This document shows, in pieces, positions 23,643 to 32,614 of a stretch of 37,346 nt of DNA (its first letter is position 1; every line of letters begins with the position of its first letter). The notes under the pieces are model-generated. The model was not told the DNA's origin. It worked only from the letters and a program-made list of their open reading frames with translations, and made no database searches. Source of the stretch: an uncultured Gammaproteobacteria bacterium (GTDB lineage Bacteria; Pseudomonadota; Gammaproteobacteria; Eutrophobiales; Eutrophobiaceae); the NCBI GenBank assembly GCA_958295485.1, contig CATQGX010000004.1, positions 1-37,346 on the forward strand, written 5' to 3'. The position numbers and the translations under genes were made by a program.

Positions 23643-26600
23643 ATGTACAACACAAAAGACATAACAAAAAAAATAACTAGTCTAACGCTTATGGCGATCA
23701 TGGTCGCGGGCGGTATGACATTCGCGGTACCCGGTATGATGCCGGCTGCGGAGGCTGCCAACGCGAACCTGTTCGTCTCGGCGGAAAACTCGCAGTTCAA
23801 CAACCACTTTGCAGGACCTCAGGTCATCGAGGTCGTCATAAACGACAACGACATCAAGGATCCTGGCGAGTCTCAGGGCGAACCCGATGTTACCGTAAAC
23901 GGCAAGGATCTGAGAATGGTCCAGGCCACCGACGGCAATTGGTACGGCTATTTTGCCGACAAGAATCAGGTTATAGAAGCAAACAAACTAAACCATACGG
24001 ATTCTACAGGTAAAGGTGTTGGTCTAAGCTTTGGTAAAATAATCCAAAACACAACAGACGCCGAAACTACAATCAATGTTGATGTTAGCAACACTCTGGG
24101 TATAGCTGTTCCAGGTCAGCGAGATGCTGACTCTAATGTGATTGGTTTTAATGTGATTAGAGAGGCAAAATCTCCCAACGATAACGTTTCTGAGCTTGGT
24201 CAGATCGGTATTAACGCAACAAGTTGGCCATTTGTACAACTGTACGAATTTTCTCAGGGAGGTAAAGCTGTAGTCCAATACAACAAGGGCGGTGGTACCC
24301 AAACAACAACACTGGCCTTTGACACCGTAGAGGACTTTGCCGGTATTGACTTGGACAGGACAACCTATCCACGGGGCGCACAAGTCCACGTAACGATTAC
24401 CGATGCGTGGCTAAACATTGACCCGACCGACGAAGACTCTTGGACATGGGATACCAGTCCTGAAAACAGCGGCGCATATTATCAGATCTTTGATGAGAGT
24501 GGTGATACGCCGGGTATTCAAGAAGATGATCTAGAAAATAACGTGAATGGAACACTTATGGTAAAGCCCGTGGATTCCAGCATAAACATCATGCAAGAGG
24601 ACGCTTTCTTGCTGTTAGATCTCGGAGCACAGGGCGACAACGTTATAAGACTTCAAGGAAACGGTGATTCCAACACTAGTCATCCTGCCATTGCCGGTCT
24701 TATGAATCCCGTAACCGTTACTGAACAGGGTCCAAACAGCGGCATATTTGGCACATATGACGAATCAGACGAATCAGTTCTCGTGATTAGAGATCTTGCA
24801 GACAGAGGCACATCTGCTATTATCGACTATAACGCCGATCCGAAATCAGTTCTAGTGAGGCACAACACCGCCACAATAGACATCCAGCCGCCAAACGACG
24901 ACTGGTCCTCCGGTGAGGAGATCCCGATCGTGCTTGTAGACGCAGACGCAAACAAGAACAGCAGATCCGACGAGGATTTGGCACTGACCAATCGGGATGC
25001 ACTGATTCCAACCCTTGTGACCGGTGACCCGTTCACGTTGGGAGAGGGTAATCCCCATGTGTTCTTCCTCGAAATAACTGTTGAAAATGATGCTACGGAC
25101 ATTAATCCTGCCAACTTCACTATCACTGCTCCGGAATCGATTGTTCCTACGGCTGTGAGTGACGACGTCACGGTTGAGAAATTCAGTGACAGGGCAATTA
25201 TCGATGTTGCAAGCGCAACATCAATAAGCGCTGATGGCATGCTCATTCACTTGGGAACAGACCTGGAAGATCTGCGCGCAACCATCAGCAGATCTGACGC
25301 ATCTGATCCATCTGGTGAACACCCGCCATGGAATACTCCTTTCAAAGGATTCAACCTGCTCAACTATGATCTCAGGTCACTTGCAGATGCAAATGACTTG
25401 GGTAATATCGAGATCAGTGTGGTTGTTGACCGCAACGCGACAACACTAGACGAACTCGAAAAGTTTGTCATGCTAAGTAGCACCGCTGACTCGCAGGGTC
25501 TGACAGAAATAGAAGACAGCATGTCTGATCTCTTTGACACAGAGATGTATCCTGATAACCTCGACGTAAGCATACTGTACAGATGGACTAACAACGACGC
25601 AACAATCGAACCGGGCGAGTATCCGATAGTCACCGACTTTTTCTCATTCGGGTTCCATGATGACGGATACCACGCATCTGAAAGGGTTTCCAACCAAATC
25701 ATCAGGCTCGAACTGGAAGAGGACGCAGACAACTCCGGCAGGTTTGCTGGCACTCTGGAATACACCATGATCAACCAGCTCAACATACTTGAGCCCGGCA
25801 CATATGATGGTCTTGCGACGATATCAGACGAGGCTTCATTCATCGTATTTGAGGATCTTACCGACGAGGATGCGCCCAGGGTCAACTACTTTGATCTGGG
25901 CCAAGACGGCGTATCGACACAGATTGCCGACCAAGAGGAGGCACCGTCACACTCTGGCGTGGTCACCCTTGACAGCAACACATACAAGGTGGCAGATACC
26001 GTCACAGTCACACTGTCTGATCCAGATCTCAACGTGGACAGCAGTCTTGTGGACATCTTTACGGTTGTAGGATCGGATGATCCATTCGGAGCCTATGACT
26101 CAGTCGGCACGGCACCACTTCCAAATGGTACGAGAACCGATGAACACTCTACCGACTTTGGATTTGGCCCGCTGGGACGACTGGTGGACGTAACGTTTAA
26201 CGACGAGAGGTGGACAAGCCACAACGTTAATGGCACCCGCCACTGTGGTGACGATGCTGACGAACAAATTGGCAGAGGTGTAGATATAGGACTTCACGCA
26301 ACGGGATTCACACTGGTTGAAAACGGCACCGCGTCAGGAATATTCACCGGCGACTTTCAGATTCCGGCCGTATACTGCCAAGCTTCAGGCGAGGTAGCAT
26401 CGGTTACGGGTACCGACATCGAGGTCAACTATGTTGACTTTAGGGACGCGTCCGGCGAGATCATCGAGGTAGGTGACTCTGCGGGCGTCCGGGCCAACAC
26501 CGGCTCGGTAAGCCTTGACAGGACCGTTTACCCGGTTCCGTGGGGCACCATAAGTCAACATCCTGATGACGGCGGATCCGTATTCCCAATCCACAATGCA

Positions 26601-28715
26601 GGTATTGAAGGCGACGTAAATATCGACGCAGAAACCCTGGGCGAGGGCGTACTGACCATCCATGTCAGGATCAACGATCCCGACTTTGATGTTTCGGCAT
26701 CAGGTGAGGACACGATCGCACAGGATGTGGCTGGCCGATATGACAACGGCGACCCATATGAACACGGTCCGTTAAAGATATCCGTATCCCGGGGTGCTGA
26801 AGAGGTCGTGCTTGCATATGCAGGCGGCGACTCTGTAGACGCTGGTATAATCGACGTAGGCGACAACAATCCACAAGATGTCAGACGCCTGGGCCCAATC
26901 AATGAAATTGCACCAGATGCGGGAATCTTCGAATTGGACTTCCCGATACTGTACACAGACGGTCCATCGTCGACAACATGTCCTGACACCACCGTATATA
27001 CACAATTAAACGCAGTTCATGCCGCAACTGATGAGTTGTCAAGGTTTGATGATGCATTAACCGGTGCTAGCTCCAACGAAAACTACTGTGTCCTCCAGGG
27101 TGATATCCTCACCGTAGAGTATACGGATCCGACCGATGCCTCAGGTGATCCGAACACCGTTACCGACTCCGCGACATTCGACCTCAGAAACGGGGTATTG
27201 CAGTCAGACAAGTCCGTCTATATCATAGGCAGCGACATGATCCTGACCGTAATCGAACCCGACTGGGATCTCGACAACGACGCGGCAGAGACCTATGACC
27301 TCGATGTAATCGAGTGGGACTCTGATGCGGCAACGGTCAGCATGGGTGACCGGGGCGAGCAGGCGGCATACTTTGATCCAGAACCGACCGATCTCAGGGA
27401 AACCGGCGACAGCACTGGAATCTTCCAGGTTGTAATCGAGATTCCCGAAGAGCTTGACAATGACCGCCTTGAAAGGGGCGAGCAGATAGTTCTGGAGTAT
27501 ACCGACTGGGGTCCATCCGGCGCCGACTATGTCGGCCAGGAGGAAGAGGACGTCAACTTGACCGTGTTCACATCCAACTTTGGCGCGACCATCGAGCTTG
27601 ACCAAAAGGTTTACTCGTGGACCGACAAGGTCTACATCACCATCGTAGCGCCGGATCACAACTTTGACAGTGATCTGGTCGACGAGATCGGCGAATCTGG
27701 GCGCGATCCGATCAGGATTGCGACCCGAGGCAACGATCTCGACAACTACAAGCTGGTGGAGACGGGTACCGACACGGGCATATTCACAGGCGAGGTGATC
27801 CTTACCGGATTTAACCACGACTCTGATGGCAACAGTGCAACAGGTGCTGTCACGACAGGATTCGACACAAACCCGAGGACGGAGCCTGCCAACAGCGGCG
27901 GCCCGACCAACGGCTTTTTGGCGGCCACCGACGACGACGGCCTGACCGTATCCTTTGAGTTCTCAGAGGACGAGACCGTTGTGGGTTCCGCGCTGATCCG
28001 ATGGAACATCGGAGAGGTCCAATGGCTGGAGCAAAGCTATCCGGCTTCTGGATCCGGCGTACTCAGGGTGGTTGATCCCGACATGAACCTGAATCCGGAA
28101 TCAGTCGACAACTTTGCGGTTGACGTCTGGTCCGATACGGATTCTGGCGGAATCGACCTCACCGTGACCGAGACCAACGAGGCCACCGGAATATTCGAGG
28201 GCACGGTTCAGTTCACCATAACCGACGCCTCATCCGGCCACAGGCTCCGCGTCTCCGAAGGTGACACCATCACCGGCGAATACGACGACAACACCCTGCC
28301 ATCTCCGTACAATACCTCAGACCAGATCGGAATCAAGGCCACATCTATCATCGGCACGATCGTACCCCCCCTCGAGCGGGCTCCGGCCTCGTCTCTGAGG
28401 ACGGTTGATACCCTCGGCAACGCGCTTGACAGCGTGTCCGTGGATCAGCAGGTACAGATCACCGCCGACCTGGTAAGTGGCCAGGACAAGGATCAGGAGT
28501 TTGCGTATATCGTACAGGTACAGGACTCTTCGGGCGTTACAGTTGAACTTGCATGGATCACGGGCACGCTGTCCCCAGGACAGTCGTTCAGCCCCTCAAA
28601 GTCATGGGTACCCACGATGCCTGGCACATACACCGCCACGGCATTCGTCTGGGAGTCCGTAAGCACGCCGACGGCGCTATCGCCGCCTGCGGAGCTGACC
28701 ATAACCGTCAACTAA
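23643..28715 (+). CDS. slaA: S-layer protein, thaumarchaeal type
   Basis: The 1,690-residue secreted protein builds the cell-surface lattice. The signal peptide is clear: basic KKITS, hydrophobic LTLMAIMVAGGMTFAV, and a probable cleavage after AEA (about residue 38). The mature part is acidic, rich in Asp, Thr, Gly and Val, nearly Cys-free, and made of repeated Ig-like modules. Recurring motifs are VTLDSNTYKVADTVTVTLSD, DPDLNVD or DPDMNLN, and ETGTDTGIFTGEV. Length and start (MYNTKDITKKITS) match the major S-layer protein of Nitrosopumilus-type ammonia oxidisers, about 1,700 residues. There is no C-terminal membrane anchor. A segment near 23980-24340 is visibly AT-richer than the rest and may be a recombined variable patch. 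Confidence 0.93.
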   Translation: MYNTKDITKKITSLTLMAIMVAGGMTFAVPGMMPAAEAANANLFVSAENSQFNNHFAGPQVIEVVINDNDIKDPGESQGEPDVTVNGKDLRMVQATDGNWYGYFADKNQVIEANKLNHTDSTGKGVGLSFGKIIQNTTDAETTINVDVSNTLGIAVPGQRDADSNVIGFNVIREAKSPNDNVSELGQIGINATSWPFVQLYEFSQGGKAVVQYNKGGGTQTTTLAFDTVEDFAGIDLDRTTYPRGAQVHVTITDAWLNIDPTDEDSWTWDTSPENSGAYYQIFDESGDTPGIQEDDLENNVNGTLMVKPVDSSINIMQEDAFLLLDLGAQGDNVIRLQGNGDSNTSHPAIAGLMNPVTVTEQGPNSGIFGTYDESDESVLVIRDLADRGTSAIIDYNADPKSVLVRHNTATIDIQPPNDDWSSGEEIPIVLVDADANKNSRSDEDLALTNRDALIPTLVTGDPFTLGEGNPHVFFLEITVENDATDINPANFTITAPESIVPTAVSDDVTVEKFSDRAIIDVASATSISADGMLIHLGTDLEDLRATISRSDASDPSGEHPPWNTPFKGFNLLNYDLRSLADANDLGNIEISVVVDRNATTLDELEKFVMLSSTADSQGLTEIEDSMSDLFDTEMYPDNLDVSILYRWTNNDATIEPGEYPIVTDFFSFGFHDDGYHASERVSNQIIRLELEEDADNSGRFAGTLEYTMINQLNILEPGTYDGLATISDEASFIVFEDLTDEDAPRVNYFDLGQDGVSTQIADQEEAPSHSGVVTLDSNTYKVADTVTVTLSDPDLNVDSSLVDIFTVVGSDDPFGAYDSVGTAPLPNGTRTDEHSTDFGFGPLGRLVDVTFNDERWTSHNVNGTRHCGDDADEQIGRGVDIGLHATGFTLVENGTASGIFTGDFQIPAVYCQASGEVASVTGTDIEVNYVDFRDASGEIIEVGDSAGVRANTGSVSLDRTVYPVPWGTISQHPDDGGSVFPIHNAGIEGDVNIDAETLGEGVLTIHVRINDPDFDVSASGEDTIAQDVAGRYDNGDPYEHGPLKISVSRGAEEVVLAYAGGDSVDAGIIDVGDNNPQDVRRLGPINEIAPDAGIFELDFPILYTDGPSSTTCPDTTVYTQLNAVHAATDELSRFDDALTGASSNENYCVLQGDILTVEYTDPTDASGDPNTVTDSATFDLRNGVLQSDKSVYIIGSDMILTVIEPDWDLDNDAAETYDLDVIEWDSDAATVSMGDRGEQAAYFDPEPTDLRETGDSTGIFQVVIEIPEELDNDRLERGEQIVLEYTDWGPSGADYVGQEEEDVNLTVFTSNFGATIELDQKVYSWTDKVYITIVAPDHNFDSDLVDEIGESGRDPIRIATRGNDLDNYKLVETGTDTGIFTGEVILTGFNHDSDGNSATGAVTTGFDTNPRTEPANSGGPTNGFLAATDDDGLTVSFEFSEDETVVGSALIRWNIGEVQWLEQSYPASGSGVLRVVDPDMNLNPESVDNFAVDVWSDTDSGGIDLTVTETNEATGIFEGTVQFTITDASSGHRLRVSEGDTITGEYDDNTLPSPYNTSDQIGIKATSIIGTIVPPLERAPASSLRTVDTLGNALDSVSVDQQVQITADLVSGQDKDQEFAYIVQVQDSSGVTVELAWITGTLSPGQSFSPSKSWVPTMPGTYTATAFVWESVSTPTALSPPAELTITVN

Positions 28716-28760
28716 ACAGACTAGAAAAAACAAACACATTCCCCTTTTTTCTTTTTATTA
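28716..28760 (+). terminator. Probable archaeal T-rich terminator
   Basis: Downstream of the S-layer stop lies CCCCTTTTTTCTTTTTATTA without a stable hairpin. This is the kind of T-tract at which archaeal transcription ends. Confidence 0.5.
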
Positions 28761-28924
28761 TCCTCTTAAGACAACCAAGCTGCATACACAAGATCAACTG
28801 TACCTGTAAACAAGATCGGTCATCCCCACACGTCTGGGAATGGACGGGTTTGGCCGTCCGGATAAAAACATTCTTAACACACGCCCCGAAAAAAACGCCA
28901 TTGCCCAAACACCTTACAGTCAGG

Positions 28925-31900
28925 ATGGCATGGCACGACAACAACTGGGACGGCAACGTGTGCCAGAAACCCGAAAAAAACCACTATTGTGTGGGAACCC
29001 ACTCACTGCTCTCTGAAACCATGAAAAGGAAGCGAAACCTAGAGATCGAAACCAAAAACGCCGGAAAAAGGCTGGACGGGCTGGGAGACTACATCCCCCC
29101 GTGCTACTATACCTCTAACGCATTCTCCGATCATGCGATAAACATCTGGCACGAACACCCGTTCAGACAGTACGAAAAGACCCACAGGATCCCGGAAAAA
29201 CTGTCCGGATATTCGGTATTTACGTGGCCGTTCCGTCTGTCATTTAACCATGACAAGAAGAACCGGGAACGGTACGGCCAGTATCCGCCTGACCTGGAGG
29301 ATCGGATAGGGGGGTTTATCGACAAGTTCACGCCCGGGGAGACGATCGTGTTCTTTTACCTGAACTATGACAACCCGATCTCAGCCGATGAGAACAGGTA
29401 TGTCCTGGTAGGATGCGCCACCCTGAACCGAAAAATGACCGCGGGCAAACACCATGAGTTTGACGAGGCCGATCTGGCCAGAATCAGAAAAAACCCAAAC
29501 AACAGGCATTTTCCCACGTTGCACTGGACCATCAACACGTCATACGACTTTGAAAACGGCGGCGTCCTGTTGCCGTACAAAGAGTACCTAGATCACGCGG
29601 AGGCCAACCCGCAGGATGACTGCCTGCTGGATGAGATGAGGATACTCATTGAGGAGGAGGACATGGTTCCAAACTTCAAGTACGTGGCGTCAGACATGGA
29701 CGACGATGCGTGCATATACCTCCTGACCCGGATGCGCAGGTCCCTCCTGAAGATCAAAGAACACGCGATCGTGGAACAGAGCAGGACAAAGCGGCAGATA
29801 GAAATCATAGACATGCTGCTAGAGAGATCCTGGAGGTTGCGGGGAATATACCCCGGGCTGGGAAACGTCCTTGATGTCCTGAGCGATAATGACGCACCGG
29901 AGGACCGCGGCGGAGGAGATTCCGTCGTGAGCCTGATCCGGGAAAACGGCGGATCGGAAAACGTGCTGGAGGCGGTGTTTGGGATCATTTCAGGAAATTC
30001 TGAAATCCCCGGCTACCTAAAAGGACACGAGGCCATGCTTAGGAATGCGCAGGTGTGCCTGGAACCAGAAAACGAAAAACTGCTCAAAAAGCTGTCGTTG
30101 TTTTCATTCACGCACAACCAGATCGGGAACATCCTGAACGGAAGGTCTGCCAGCTTTAAGACCGGAATTGATCCACACATGATAGAGCAGAATCCGTATC
30201 TCCTGTGCGAGGAATACCTGCCGTACGGGGGCGGAGATCAGAGTGTCGACGAGGTGACCGTATCGGACAGGCGGATCGGCACCTTTGCGATCGACGTGGG
30301 CATGTTTCCAGACCCTGCATTCCTGACGCGGGACACGCAGCTGCAGAACCTACGGCCCAATTCGCCCCAGCGTCTCCGGGCAATCATCCGGGATTACCTG
30401 AAGAGCCGGGAGGTGCGGGGAGACTGCTATGCCCCGCTCGACTGGATCGGCAATCACATTGAGGAGTTTCCACTGTTTTATCGGGACAAGATCAACCTGT
30501 CCAGAGCCGATCTTGTCTCGGATCCGAAATACTTGGAGCATTTCGGGGAAAAGCTAAAGGTTGTCGAGAACGGCGGCGACCACTATTTTTACCTCGGCGA
30601 GGTGCACCGTGCAGAACAGCTGATCCGAGAGGGGGTTTTAAAGCTGCTTTCCCGCGACGATCACCGCGTAGACATCCCGGATCTGGACGGTTTCTTGGAG
30701 GGGGAGGCGGCGCAGATGTCAGAAAAGATACCGGACTTTCCAAAAGAGTCGTTCATTACCGAAAGGAAAAGGCTGGTGGAGGGCGCCATGGCAAAATCAC
30801 TGTACGTGATATCCGGAAGGCCCGGATCCGGCAAGACCCTCGCACTCCAAAAGGTGATCAAGGAGATAAAACGGAATGGGGAGAACGTCACGGTGCTTGC
30901 GCCCACAGGCAAGGCGTCGCTACGGCTGCGAAACGCGGTGGGCCGCGACACTGGGGCACAGACCATAGACAGAAAGATCTATTCAGAGGGATACATGGAT
31001 ATAATGAACGACTTTGAGGTGTTGATGGCGCCAAAAACGCGCAAGGAGCCGATAATCCAGAACCTGATTATAGACGAGTCGTCCATGGTCAACCTGAAAA
31101 GGCTTGCAGTACTGTTCAAGATGATTACGGACAAAAAGGGCGAGATACGGACCAAGCGCATAATCTTTGTAGGAGACGAGAACCAGCTCCCGCCGATCGG
31201 GTACGGCAAGCCGTTTTTCGACATGATTCAGTCCATGAGGAGGGATGGCAGGTACGGGAAATCAAACTTTGTAGAGCTGCGCACGAACTGCAGGCAGCGG
31301 TTTGACAATGAGGTCATACGGGTTGCAGAGGCATTCAAAGGAGGAAACAGGTACTATGAGGATGTGCTGAAAGAGATCTCCTCCGGAAGATTTGCATCGC
31401 CCGGGTTTGCGGTAAAACTGTGGAGGAACGAGGGGGATCTGACGGCCGGTATCAGGGGCAGGCTGGGGGAGGTGATCGGAGAGCAACTGAAACTGCCCCC
31501 GGCGGGCGATCCCGCCGGCATGGACGCCCAACTCAACCTGCTTTTCGGCCTGACGGACACGGGTGACGTGAAAAACGGCGATCTCAAGTCCATGAAGTTG
31601 GAGCGTCTCCAGATTATCACCCCGTACAGGGGGAGCTATTTCGGGACGCTTGGCATAAACGATCGCATCAAATCTTCATACAGAAACCGTCCCCACCCCC
31701 TAGAGCACAAGATATACGGAAAGCAGATTCCGTTTGTCCATTCCGACAAGATAATGTGCGTTAAAAACCAGTACGAATGGGACTGGAACGAACACAAAAA
31801 CAAGCTGGTCTTGTCCAATGGCTCGATGGGGGTCGTAAACAACGTCGGGGATCCATACCCCCGGCGGCGGTTCTTTTTTTCCGATTATGACATGCCCCTA

Positions 31901-32584
31901 GACAGGCTGAAGAATCAGGACGAATACGAACTGGCTTACTGTATAACGGTCCACAAGTCGCAGGGAAGCGAGTTTGAGCACACGTTCGTGGTCATACCCG
32001 ACAGGAGCGCGTTGCTCTCAAGGGAGCTCGTATACACCGCGCTGACCCGGTCCACCGGGAAGGTCACGCTCTTTTTGCAGACCGGAACGCAGCATGACAT
32101 CCTAGAGGGTGCCAGGCGAAGATCGGATATCATGCCGCGGCTGACCTCGGTGTTCTCCCCGCCCGAGGACCACAGGGGGGCGTACGAGCCGAGGAAGGGC
32201 GTCTTTGTGAGATCAAAGACGGAGTATATCCTGTTCAAGGAGCTGGAGGACAGGGGGGTTGATTTTGCGTATGAAAAGCCGCGCGAGTTCGGGGTGGACG
32301 GCAAAACGATCTCGTTTCGGCCAGATTTTACAATCAGACTGGGTGGCAAGGAATACTATCTGGAGCATCTTGGCATGCTTGACATACAGGAGTATTCCGA
32401 ACATTGGAAGCGCAGAAGGCGGATCTACGAGCAGAACGGTTTGGGAGACAGGCTGGTCACCACCGACGAGCTGAACGGAATCAGGCGCGAAAAGGTGACC
32501 GGGGTCGTGGAGGATCTGGCAGGCGGGAACTTGAAGAACACTGGAGAGAGCGAGTATTCTCGGCACCACTATGCGCTGTACTGA
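28925..32584 (+). CDS. RecD-like SF1B helicase fused to a PD-(D/E)XK-like nuclease domain
   Basis: The frame opens inside the S-layer gene; the first suitable start outside it is ATG at 28925 (MAWHDNNWDG, 1,219 residues), with ATG 29021 as the alternative. An N-terminal domain of about 400 residues is unrecognised (contains ETIVFFYLNYD). A RecD2-like segment follows (IEQNPYLLCEEY). The helicase core has Walker A SGRPGSGKT (residues 630-638), LIIDESSM (Walker B), FVGDENQLPPIG (motif III), ITVHKSQGSEFEH (motif V) and VYTALTRS (motif VI, about 1,035). After it, VRSKTEYILFKELEDRGVDF, RPDFTI (about 1,131-1,136) and YYLEHLGMLD form a PD-(D/E)XK-like core with His in place of Lys. Likely a 5'-3' DNA helicase-nuclease for repair or defence. 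No partner gene adjoins it. Confidence 0.85.
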   Translation: MAWHDNNWDGNVCQKPEKNHYCVGTHSLLSETMKRKRNLEIETKNAGKRLDGLGDYIPPCYYTSNAFSDHAINIWHEHPFRQYEKTHRIPEKLSGYSVFTWPFRLSFNHDKKNRERYGQYPPDLEDRIGGFIDKFTPGETIVFFYLNYDNPISADENRYVLVGCATLNRKMTAGKHHEFDEADLARIRKNPNNRHFPTLHWTINTSYDFENGGVLLPYKEYLDHAEANPQDDCLLDEMRILIEEEDMVPNFKYVASDMDDDACIYLLTRMRRSLLKIKEHAIVEQSRTKRQIEIIDMLLERSWRLRGIYPGLGNVLDVLSDNDAPEDRGGGDSVVSLIRENGGSENVLEAVFGIISGNSEIPGYLKGHEAMLRNAQVCLEPENEKLLKKLSLFSFTHNQIGNILNGRSASFKTGIDPHMIEQNPYLLCEEYLPYGGGDQSVDEVTVSDRRIGTFAIDVGMFPDPAFLTRDTQLQNLRPNSPQRLRAIIRDYLKSREVRGDCYAPLDWIGNHIEEFPLFYRDKINLSRADLVSDPKYLEHFGEKLKVVENGGDHYFYLGEVHRAEQLIREGVLKLLSRDDHRVDIPDLDGFLEGEAAQMSEKIPDFPKESFITERKRLVEGAMAKSLYVISGRPGSGKTLALQKVIKEIKRNGENVTVLAPTGKASLRLRNAVGRDTGAQTIDRKIYSEGYMDIMNDFEVLMAPKTRKEPIIQNLIIDESSMVNLKRLAVLFKMITDKKGEIRTKRIIFVGDENQLPPIGYGKPFFDMIQSMRRDGRYGKSNFVELRTNCRQRFDNEVIRVAEAFKGGNRYYEDVLKEISSGRFASPGFAVKLWRNEGDLTAGIRGRLGEVIGEQLKLPPAGDPAGMDAQLNLLFGLTDTGDVKNGDLKSMKLERLQIITPYRGSYFGTLGINDRIKSSYRNRPHPLEHKIYGKQIPFVHSDKIMCVKNQYEWDWNEHKNKLVLSNGSMGVVNNVGDPYPRRRFFFSDYDMPLDRLKNQDEYELAYCITVHKSQGSEFEHTFVVIPDRSALLSRELVYTALTRSTGKVTLFLQTGTQHDILEGARRRSDIMPRLTSVFSPPEDHRGAYEPRKGVFVRSKTEYILFKELEDRGVDFAYEKPREFGVDGKTISFRPDFTIRLGGKEYYLEHLGMLDIQEYSEHWKRRRRIYEQNGLGDRLVTTDELNGIRREKVTGVVEDLAGGNLKNTGESEYSRHHYALY

Positions 32585-32614
32585 TTTTTTTGGTTCATAG
32601 GGATCCGCTGTATA

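Noticed and set aside
28553..28924. N-terminal extension of the helicase frame into the S-layer gene
   Set aside because: It overlaps S-layer coding sequence in another frame and is low-complexity; the conserved-looking protein starts later.
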